Shown: piece after piece, positions 58,801 to 64,000 of the stretch | Numbering within the stretch: position 1 is the stretch's first letter | Layout of the letters: the number at the start of each line of letters is the position of its first letter | Origin: Chinchilla lanigera | Taxonomy: Eukaryota; Chordata; Mammalia; Rodentia; Chinchillidae | Reading direction: 5' to 3' | Length of the DNA stretch: 64,000 nt | Assembly: GCF_000276665.1 (NCBI RefSeq) | Contig: NW_004955465.1 | Span: forward strand, 6,467,070 to 6,531,069 | Made by a program: the position numbers and the translations under genes | Notes under the pieces: model-generated | Seen by the model: only the letters and a program-made list of their open reading frames with translations | What the model was told of the DNA's origin: nothing | Databases searched by the model: none

Positions 58801-61800
58801 AAAATTTTTTTTTTTTTTTTTTTTTTTTGGTTTTCTCCGGTACCGGGAACCGAACTCACAACCTTGCACTTGCCAGGCAGGCGCTTTTGCCGCTGAGCTA
58901 AATCCCCAGCCCCCAACAAGAAAATTTTTATGTTCCTCCTGTTAATTTTAGGGGGTGATGAAGGAATGAGTAGGAAACATCCAAAAATTTAGAAGATATT
59001 GTCATAATATCCAAGTAAAATAACTTTGCAATGCTTATAATTTATTCACAAAAGTTATTGAGTGCATGCAAAATTAAACATGTATGAAGTATCAAGTAAA
59101 TTCTTTCATCGGAATGAAATTCAGCTTGAAGCATTCCAAAAATAGCCTTCATAAATTTTGCCACTTTCCATTGATTTATTATTTTCTTTTCTTTTGTCTT
59201 TTTTTTTTTTTTTTTTTTTTTTGAGAGAAGGTCTCACTACACAATTCAGGCGGGTCTTGAACTCACTTTGTATCCCAGGCTGGCCTCAAACTTGCCACAA
59301 TCCTCCTGCCTCAGCCTCCTGAGTATTCTCACTTTTAATTGCTGCTGCTTCCACCCCCTCCCTCCGATTTCATTCATACTTCACAAGGGTAGGGCCTCTT
59401 GTTACAAAGAAAGCCCACCTGAATTTAGGCACTTTCTATAGCACTCCTGCATCACAGGGTAATTGAAATATAGCTATTTGTAGCTTTGTTTCCTTCTGGT
59501 TTTCACTGTCATTGTGATGCAGAGCAAATGGTAAGCAGATTCTCTGTTATTTTGAGACTAATACAGGCAAGTTTTACATCTGAAGTGGGGAGAGGATATG
59601 GTATACTGAGAAGGAAGAAAATTAGAGTCTTCTACAACTGATAGCCAAGAAAGTTCAGTCAGTGCTCAACAATCATGGGCTCATGGGATACCAAATTTAA
59701 AAAATAAAATAAAGATTTTAAAAACAGTATCAAACCACCGGGCGTGGTGGCACATGCCTGCTATCCCAGCACTCGGGAGGCTGAGGCAGGAAGATCATTG
59801 CAAGTTTGAGACCAACCTGGGCTACAAACTGAGCTCAAGGCCAGCCTGAACTGCATAGCGAGACCCTGTCTCAAAAACAACAAAAGCAACAACAACAACA
59901 ACACATATCAAACTGTGATTTTGGCCATGTTGTCTTGCCCTAGTTTTTTTTTTTTTTTTAATTTAAAATATTTTACATGTATGTTTCCATTGAGAGACTG
60001 ATCCAGTTCAAGAAGTGTCATCTGAATTCTATAACCTGAGATCCAATGAATGGCAGAAGAGACTTTTCAGATATGATTACAGTGGGGTCTTGAAATGAGG
60101 AGATTGCCTTGGATTATCTGGGCGGGCCCGAAATGCAGCCCCAAGGGTCCTATGGAGTGGGAGGCAGGAAGAAATCTGATGACAGACGGCTGAAGACGCA
60201 GTGTGGTGGGGGAAGAGGGCTGAGGGGTGCTGTGATGTGCAGCCGAAAGTGTTGCATGGCCCCAGACATCCGCGGGTGGTTCTAAGCCCCTATGCTATGG
60301 TTGTTGCAGCAGCCACTGGAGACTCGTACACCCTCCCTGAGTGGGAAAATGGGTTTGGGGAGGAAACTACCTCAACTAAATTTGCCCTCCGAGGCCAACA
60401 AGGGAACCCACTGGTGTGTCTGGTTAAAAGCCTTAGAAACCGCACAAGTGCGCCTCGCAGGAATGGTGTGAGTCCTCTGACCCAACACATCTTCCTGCGG
60501 CAGATAGGCTGCAGCTGCGAGGGTGTGTCTCTCCCAAGCTGCCCCCAGGCTTGTGCCGGGTTGACTCACACGGACACCGTTCTCTGAAAGCCCCTAGAAG
60601 AATATTTGAATGTCGTTTTACATATTTGCTACCACCCCCCGCCCTTCTGCACCACTGGAATCTATAAAGGGGCAAGTAGGTTTACCTGCTCAAACCCTCC
60701 AGTGCATCTGCAATGTATTCGCTAGAAAAGTCCTTTTCAGTCATAAAATTCAATTGTTTCTTCCTGCAGTTTGGAAGAGAGAAATAAGTATTTGGAAGAT
60801 TTAATTAGAAGGCCCCCAGACAGAGCCAGAAAACTAAGGTAAGCTTTCCTTCCTTTTTAAAAAAAACAGTATCTTGCTGGGCATGTGTCACATCCGTGTA
60901 ATCCCAGTCCTTGGGAGACAGGATCAGGAGCTTGAGGCCAGAGTGGGCCATGTAGTGAGTTCAAGGTGAGCCAAAATTACATAGTGAGACTGTCTCAAAA
61001 AGGAAAAGGCTTAAAGTGGAAGTAGGAGACAAAAATTAAAGTTGCGTTAAAAATTCTGTGATGCTAGAGGTTGAGCCTGGGGCCTCACGCATGCTAAGCT
61101 AGGCGTCTTCCACTGAGCTGCATTCCCAGGCCTTGAAAGTTATTTTTTAACTTATAAATGAAACCATTAAAGACTGTACATATGTATGGGGTATCATGAG
61201 ACGTTTTGACACATGTACATTCTGCAGTGTTTAAATCAAGGGGAACATATCTCCCCAAACATTTGTATTTCTTGGGTGAAAATATTTAAAACCCTCCTAG
61301 CTCTTTGAAATATGCCGTATATTATCGATAGTCACCATCCCATGCAACGGTAGCATGTCACAACGTCCTGCTCCTCACTGTCACTCAGTACCCCTGCGTC
61401 AGCCTCTCCGCCTCCACTTCCTGGCCTTTTCTCCCCAGCCTCTGCCAACCCCGTCCACCTCCCAGCTTGTCTGAGACCCTGTTTCTCATAACCCCCGTAC
61501 GAGTGGGAGCACGTGGTGTTTGTCTGCTGTGTCTGGCTGATTTCACTTTAATATAATGATCTTCAGTCCCATCCACACGATTGCAAACAGCAGGATTTCC
61601 TCCTTTGGGCTGAGTAGCGTTGCACTGTGTGTGTACCACACTGCCCCCGTCCACTTCTCAGCTGGCGGACAGCGAGGTGCTTCCGGATCCTCAGCTACAG
61701 GGAATAGTGCTGCGGTGAACACAGTGGCACAGATGCTGCCTTGACGTACTGATTTCCTTTCCTGGACCCAGCGCTGGGATCCTGGGACCATAGAGCAGCT

Positions 61801-63793
61801 ACTTTTAATTTCTTGAGGACCCCTGTACTGTTTTCCATAAAGGCTTACTAATTTACATTCCCACCAGCAGAGTGCGGGGGATCCCCTCTCCACATCCTCA
61901 CCAGCACTTCTTATTATTTGTCTTTTTTTTTTTTTTTTTCTGGTTTGGTCAGAGAGTGTTCTATTTTCTTTCCTTTTTCCAATCAGATTTTATTGGTGCA
62001 TTTTAGGTATACATAGCGATCACATTCTCGTTTGTCTTTTTGATCATAGCTAAGGTTTTATTTTAATTTTGTCACAAGCCATGTTTGTTCAACATACCTT
62101 TTGCAAATACAATTATGTTTTGAAAGGTCAGACTTAAACTATCTCTTGTGATAGTTAATGTTTTCCCTCCCTCCTTCTCTGCCTCCCTCACTTCCTTCTC
62201 TTCGTTATGAAGTGTTGGGGATCGAACTCTGGCTCCAGCCTGCTAGACAAGCACTCTATCACTGAGCTATAGCCCTAGCCTAATATGAAAGAATGTGAGC
62301 CAGCTGTAGTGACTCATGTCTATAATCTCAGTATTCTGGAAGGCTGAGGCAAGAGGATCTTGAGTTCATGCCCAGCCTGGGCAATTTAATGACTTAATGA
62401 GACCATGTCTCAAAATGTAAAAAAATTTTTTTTCTTTTTATTTTATTTTTAAAAAATTTTTAAAAAGGTGCTGGGGATCAAAGGCCCTGGGTTTAATCCC
62501 TAGTACAAAAAAATAAAAAGGAAGAATGTGTTGTGACCTAATGCCTGCCGTATCACTAATGCTCGGTAAATGCTGATTTCCACTGAAAGTGGATCTTCTA
62601 CAAATTGTGGAGAGAAACTATGGCATTTTTTAGGATTATGTTAATGAATAACGTTTGTATATCAATGTACATGATTCACCAGCTGAGCAGCTAGTTTAGT
62701 CCCCCGTGAGGCCACGGTGGATTTGAAGCTTTTGCACAGATGTAGACCGGCCTTGAAGCAAGGGGTGATGTGGAGCGGTGACCTCCGGGTCCCTGTGCAA
62801 CGGTGGAGGCCTCTTAGTAGGAAGCAAGACCTGTAGCCTTCAGCCACCGGGGTCCTGGAAGCCTCCAGCTGAACAGCAGACCCCTGCATTCGGCTGGTGA
62901 CCAGGCTGCGACTGCCGCATCCTCCCCTCAAAGCCTCAGTGCCACTCGGGCCGGTCGTCTTTCGTGATGGAAATCGTGCAGATTCAGGATCTAAAAGGCA
63001 GCACTTTAAATAGTCTCTGATGTCTGATTTCCCCCCACTCTTCATCACTTTCAAGCAAATTCATGAGGTCCTCAAGTCACAGCCCTTCTCCTAAGTAGCT
63101 CTCTGGTGATGTCAAATGCAAGAAGACTCTGGCACCAGGGTTTTATTCAAGTGCGTTGGGAATGATCCACATAGTACATATCAACCATGCTTTTTCCTTC
63201 CAGCTGCTTGGGAGGCTGAGGCAGGATGACTGTAAGTTCATGATGGCCAATCTAGGCAAGTTAGTACGGTCCTGTTTTAAAATTTTAAAAAAAGGAAAGA
63301 AAAGGTCTGGGAATGTAGCTGTCTGGTAGAGCACTTCCTTAGCATGTGCAAATCCCTGGATTTGATCCCAATATTACAAAAAAAAAGCTTTATCTTAATC
63401 TTTTGGGATCTCATAGTTCTACCCCAGATAGTAATTCTCCTCGAAAGTGAAAGAGGAGCTGGGCGTGGTGAGGCACGCCTATAATCCCAGCACTTGGGAG
63501 GCTGAGGCAGAAGGACTGCTTGCTGCAAGTTCAAGGCCAGCCTGGGTTACAAAGTGAGTTCAAGGCCAGCCTGAGCTACAGGGAGACCTGTCTCAAAAAA
63601 AAAAAAAGAATAGAAAGTGAAAGAGATATGCTAAACAACGGCATATGTTTTCAACTGTTCACTATTTCAATTCTTTCCCACTTTGAAATTTCTTTCTCTT
63701 CCCTGCAGAACAAGATCAGAAAATCATCCAAAGTCCATGACCTCGGTAGGTTATGCTGAGAGACACGATAAAGACTGCTGTATTTCTGGGTGA
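41074..63793 (+). CDS. CAGE1: CAGE1, cancer antigen 1 coiled-coil protein (11 coding exons recognised; start unresolved)
   Basis: CAGE1 is a cancer/testis antigen expressed mainly in male germ cells. Its molecular role is poorly defined. Eleven exons with GT/AG junctions and compatible phases join into 844 codons ending in TGA (63791-63793). Matches to human CAGE1 include [78 protein letters not shown] and SENHPKSMT. The central 353-codon exon is a long Lys/Glu/Gln-rich coiled coil. No in-frame ATG is seen at the human start position, where AGA AAT AAG replaces ATG AAT AAG as I remember it. The first in-frame Met inside the recognised exons is at 41224, which would give about 793 residues. 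A start in an upstream exon is also possible. An exon group for about 49 human residues is missing between 52524 and 53156. The gene is divergent from RIOK1. Confidence 0.93.
41830..42245 (+). repeat. Old L1 3'-end fragment split by a B1
   Basis: L1M-like 'aaacattggaaacaacatga' context around a B1 at 42005-42130. Confidence 0.4.
42005..42130 (+). repeat. B1 SINE
   Basis: B1 ('tggtcccagcactcaggagg...ccctgtctc') with A-rich tail. Confidence 0.8.
42690..42925 (-). repeat. Two adjacent inverted B1 SINEs
   Basis: One inverted B1 runs 42690-42828 and a second, more diverged one runs 42829-42925. Confidence 0.75.
43578..43772 (+). repeat. B1-ID dimer SINE
   Basis: B1 half ending 'gaccctgtctc', A-rich linker, then ID half ('ctggggaatgtagctcagtt'). 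Confidence 0.75.
43770..43872. repeat. (TA)n-rich low-complexity with short direct duplication
   Basis: TA/TATC runs separated by two copies of 'ataataaattaac' followed by 'cacattgagaagtt'-like or 'cccattgagaagtt'-like sequence. Confidence 0.8.
43947..44022 (+). CDS. CAGE1: CAGE1 coding exon b
   Basis: 76 nt, acceptor TTAACAG| and donor GATG|GTGAGT. It encodes [20 protein letters not shown] and DNVLD, aligned with human NEIKNFERENEYESTLCED. Confidence 0.88.
44085..44290 (-). repeat. MIR-type SINE
   Basis: Typical MIR words in inverse order: 'tgtgctaagcacattata', 'cattttacagatgaggag' and 'ttgcctgaggtcatgtagct'. Confidence 0.7.
45204..45479 (-). repeat. Nested ID SINE pair containing the assembly gap
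   Basis: Two inverted ID copies (one ending about 45377, one 45378-45479) lie between TAGGTTATTTATTCA at 45189-45203 and at 45480-45494. The 100-N gap falls in the distal copy. Confidence 0.92.
45209..45308. other. Assembly gap (100 N)
   Basis: Exactly 100 N, the usual placeholder for a gap of unknown size. It lies inside a nested pair of ID SINEs in the CAGE1 intron between exons b and c. Confidence 0.99.
45895..46036 (-). repeat. B1 SINE
   Basis: Inverted B1 with the internal duplication ('tttgagatagggtctcac'). Confidence 0.8.
46063..46195 (+). repeat. B1 SINE
   Basis: B1 ('gtgtgatggtgcacgcctgt...gaccctgcctc') with A-rich tail. Confidence 0.85.
46215..46590 (-). repeat. Probable LTR-type repeat remnant
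   Basis: Starts 'gtagagctgccataaccaaa' and ends in a 'gacacagctcagcccat'-like motif, the layout of an inverted mammalian LTR-class repeat. Family not determined. Confidence 0.4.
46690..46935 (+). repeat. Old L1 3'-end fragment
   Basis: Words such as 'gagcaattctacttctagat' and 'cacagcagtgctatttctaa' follow the L1 3' order. Confidence 0.55.
46978..47083 (-). repeat. ID SINE (young)
   Basis: Inverted ID consensus with T tract, flanked by TTAGAAGCAAA(A)TTT. Confidence 0.94.
47497..47598 (+). repeat. ID SINE (young)
   Basis: ID consensus with CAAA tail, flanked by ACATTTTATATC. Confidence 0.94.
47648..47805 (+). repeat. B1 SINE
   Basis: Full B1 with both 'gttcaag' blocks and an A-rich tail. 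Confidence 0.88.
47849..47990 (-). repeat. ID SINE (young), probably nested tail
   Basis: Inverted ID plus an extra T-rich stretch on its far side, flanked by GAGAAGCAGTATAGTAT on both sides. Confidence 0.92.
48005..48190 (+). repeat. MIR-type SINE
   Basis: MIR order: 'caactctgtggcctccga', 'cttatttgtaaaagaggca', 'atgggattgttgtaacatta'. Confidence 0.65.
48518..49029 (+). CDS. CAGE1: CAGE1 coding exon c
   Basis: 512 nt, acceptor TCTAATGAG| after a pyrimidine-rich tract and donor GAG|GTAAGA. It encodes [20 protein letters not shown] then [20 protein letters not shown] and a low-conservation Ser/Thr-rich part. Clear match to human [20 protein letters not shown]. Confidence 0.93.
49755..49866 (-). 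repeat. ID SINE (young)
   Basis: Inverted ID consensus flanked by AAGGACAGCATTTG at 49741-49754 and 49867-49880. Confidence 0.95.
50263..50418 (+). repeat. B1 SINE
   Basis: Full B1 with A tail. Flanks repeat 'agtcagtcatcaa' and 'atcagtcatcaag'. Confidence 0.9.
50948..51076 (+). repeat. B1 SINE (short form)
   Basis: B1 with 'gcacacacctgtaatcccag' and a long A tail. Confidence 0.85.
51466..52524 (+). CDS. CAGE1: CAGE1 coding exon d (large coiled-coil exon)
   Basis: 1059 nt (353 codons), acceptor GATTTACAG| and donor GCCAAG|GTATTG. It is a heptad-rich coiled coil from about [20 protein letters not shown] to the end, with human-like segments [39 protein letters not shown] and [13 protein letters not shown]. 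The donor is non-ideal (GTATTG), and an ID SINE body begins 17 nt beyond the exon end. Confidence 0.95.
52542..52756 (-). repeat. Nested ID SINE pair beside CAGE1 exon d
   Basis: Two inverted IDs, the second lying in the T-rich tail of the first, flanked by TGCTGTAGATTCT at 52529-52541 and 52757-52769. The insertion starts 17 nt after the exon end and leaves the splice donor intact. Confidence 0.95.
52863..53012 (+). repeat. B1 SINE
   Basis: Full B1 with CAAAACCAAAA-type tail. Confidence 0.85.
53156..53266 (+). CDS. CAGE1: CAGE1 coding exon e
   Basis: 111 nt, phase 0, acceptor ACCTTTAG| and donor GAG|GTACTA. It encodes [20 protein letters not shown] and [17 protein letters not shown], aligned with human [20 protein letters not shown]. 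Confidence 0.94.
53300..53430 (+). repeat. B1 SINE (short form)
   Basis: B1 ('gccgggtatggtcatacc...ccctgtctc') with A-rich tail. Confidence 0.8.
53525..53613. repeat. 45-bp tandem duplication
   Basis: Two adjacent, essentially identical copies of a 45-bp unit starting AGCTGTACTATGTCCTCACT. Confidence 0.95.
53760..53932 (-). repeat. B1 SINE
   Basis: Inverted B1 with a long T tract. Flanks repeat 'gaaataatggaaatttt' and 'ggaaataatggaaatttt'. Confidence 0.92.
54845..54925 (+). CDS. CAGE1: CAGE1 coding exon f
   Basis: 81 nt, phase 0, acceptor GCTCTTTAG| and donor GAG|GTGAGT. It encodes [20 protein letters not shown] and FQDHVVE. Confidence 0.94.
55160..55267 (+). CDS. CAGE1: CAGE1 coding exon g
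   Basis: 108 nt, phase 0, acceptor TAATCTCAG| and donor GTG|GTAAGA. It encodes [20 protein letters not shown] and [16 protein letters not shown]. Confidence 0.94.
55450..55530 (-). repeat. ID SINE
   Basis: Inverted ID ('gtactgggaatcgaactcag'). Confidence 0.88.
55868..55930 (+). repeat. B1 SINE 3' fragment
   Basis: Only the 3' half ('gttcaaggctggcctgggct...actgtctc') is present. Confidence 0.7.
55931..56500. other. CAGE1 intron g-h sequence, nothing recognised
   Basis: Moderately GC-rich with a 108-codon frame (56059-56385) of no recognisable similarity. No repeat or exon identified. Confidence 0.5.
56510..56795 (-). repeat. Old L1 3'-UTR fragment
   Basis: Inverted L1-like words ('cccagcccccagtaatcact', 'tttatttcacttgacatagt'). 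Confidence 0.55.
56922..57084 (+). repeat. B1 SINE
   Basis: Full B1 with A tail. Flanks repeat 'aaaggcattct'. Confidence 0.92.
57625..57742 (+). repeat. B1-type SINE (short form)
   Basis: B1 with a deletion in its left part and an A tail. Confidence 0.75.
57848..57952 (+). CDS. CAGE1: CAGE1 coding exon h
   Basis: 105 nt, phase 0, acceptor TCTCTATAG| and donor AAG|GTACAC. It encodes [20 protein letters not shown] and [15 protein letters not shown]. This segment is absent from the 777-residue human isoform as I remember it, so the exon may be alternatively used. Confidence 0.88.
58540..58610 (+). CDS. CAGE1: CAGE1 coding exon i
   Basis: 71 nt, acceptor TTTTGCAAG| and donor GTGCA|GTAAGC. It encodes [20 protein letters not shown] and QIV. 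The last two bases pair with exon j to give His. Confidence 0.93.
58810..58913 (-). repeat. ID SINE (young)
   Basis: Inverted ID consensus flanked by CAACAAGAAAATTTTT at 58794-58809 and from 58914. Confidence 0.95.
59200..59328 (-). repeat. B1 SINE
   Basis: Inverted B1 with a long T tract. Confidence 0.85.
59735..59905 (+). repeat. B1 SINE
   Basis: Full B1 with (CAA)n tail. Flanks repeat 'tatcaaac'. Confidence 0.9.
60010..60600 (+). repeat. Possible old LTR-like remnant
   Basis: The order 'gtggggtcttgaaatgagga', 'ggattatctgggcgggcc' and 'gacggctgaagacgcag' is reminiscent of old mammalian LTR repeats. A 128-codon frame inside it (60201-60587) has no recognisable similarity. Confidence 0.35.
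60770..60838 (+). CDS. CAGE1: CAGE1 coding exon j
   Basis: 69 nt, acceptor CTTCCTGCAG| and donor CTAAG|GTAAGC. It encodes [20 protein letters not shown] and KL. Confidence 0.93.
60868..61010 (+). repeat. B1 SINE (diverged)
   Basis: B1 with 'cgtgtaatcccagtccttgg' and 'gagactgtctc'. Confidence 0.75.
61058..61132 (-). repeat. ID-type SINE fragment
   Basis: Inverted, diverged ID box ('gtcttccactgagctgcatt'). Confidence 0.6.
61140..61940 (-). repeat. L1 3' end
   Basis: Long inverted L1 3' sequence. Diagnostic words in order: 'atggggtatcatgagacgtt', 'ggctgatttcactttaatat', 'gggaatagtgctgcggtgaa', 'actgttttccataaaggct' and 'ccacatcctcaccagcactt'. Confidence 0.8.
62195..62281 (-). repeat. ID-type SINE, older
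   Basis: Inverted ID unit ('gttggggatcgaactctggc...actgagctatagccctagcc'). Confidence 0.75.
62295..62522 (+). repeat. B1-ID dimer SINE (truncated ID half)
   Basis: Diverged B1, A/T-rich linker, then a shortened ID half ('ggtgctggggatcaaaggcc'). Confidence 0.7.
63195..63388 (+). repeat. B1-ID dimer SINE
   Basis: B1 half ('cagctgcttgggaggctgag'), A-rich linker, ID half ('ctgggaatgtagctgtctgg') and A tail. Confidence 0.75.
63452..63610 (+). repeat. B1 SINE
   Basis: Full B1 with internal duplication and A tail. Flanks repeat 'gaaagtgaaagag(a/g)' on both sides. It ends about 100 nt before CAGE1 exon k. Confidence 0.92.
63709..63793 (+). CDS. CAGE1: CAGE1 coding exon k (terminal)
   Basis: 85 nt including TGA, acceptor TTCCCTGCAG|. 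It encodes [20 protein letters not shown] and DKDCCISG. The first dozen residues match human [10 protein letters not shown] and the last 15 or so diverge. The 3' UTR begins at 63794 and no AATAAA is seen before the window ends. Confidence 0.88.
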
Positions 63794-64000
63794 TCTGACA
63801 ATAACACGAGGTGCACACAGCTTCCTGAAGTTCCATTTCGGCAGGGGTCAGATCGCCTTCTCTGACCTGCAGTGCGGGCCTCTTCTGCTTTCTGTCCTAG
63901 TTTGAGCGGTCCCTTCTCTTGTCTGAGGTGTTGCTTGCTGGGGTCCCCTTACCCCCATTTCAAGCCCGCCTCGTGTTTCCTCTGATCTGCTATAACCAAT

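Overview
This is a mammalian (rodent) nuclear genomic window with no prokaryotic or viral coding content. It holds two complete or nearly complete protein genes arranged head to head: RIOK1 on the minus strand (17 coding exons, about 38.9 kb down to 20.3 kb) and CAGE1 on the plus strand (11 coding exons recognised, about 41.1 kb up to 63.8 kb). I identified both by translating the exons and comparing them with the human proteins as I remember them. The human locus at 6p24.3 has the same divergent pair.

Organism. The repeats are B1-type 7SL SINEs with the internal duplication, B1-ID dimers, and many near-identical ID-type SINEs (tRNA-derived, 'GGGGCTGGGGATTTAGCTCAG' type head, A/CAAA tail). 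Low divergence and intact target-site duplications indicate an ID family that was active recently. This fits a non-murid rodent, squirrel-related or Castorimorpha such as a beaver. The species is inference only.

Layout. 1-20.2 kb: intergenic DNA 3' of RIOK1 with SINEs, L1 3' ends, MaLR-like LTR pieces and one isolated CpG-rich block at 14.7-15.0 kb, and no convincing gene. 20.3-38.9 kb: RIOK1. All 17 coding exons have GT/AG junctions and join into an open frame of 569 codons plus stop. Intron 2 carries a broken retrocopy of the GIT1 5' coding region. 38.6-39.5 kb: CpG-rich bidirectional promoter containing five ETS-type CCGGAAGT motifs spaced exactly 16 bp apart. 39.5-64 kb: CAGE1. The exons join into an 844-codon frame ending in a stop at 63791-63793, but the start codon is unresolved and the exon(s) for about 49 residues of the human protein appear to be absent. 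A 100-N assembly gap lies at 45209-45308 inside nested ID elements.

Roles. RIOK1 is a widely expressed atypical kinase/ATPase of late 40S ribosome maturation and a PRMT5 adaptor. CAGE1 is a testis-biased coiled-coil cancer/testis antigen. They share a promoter region, not a known pathway. I found no evidence of an undescribed multi-gene system; the most unusual sequence is the 16-bp-periodic ETS-motif array in the shared promoter.
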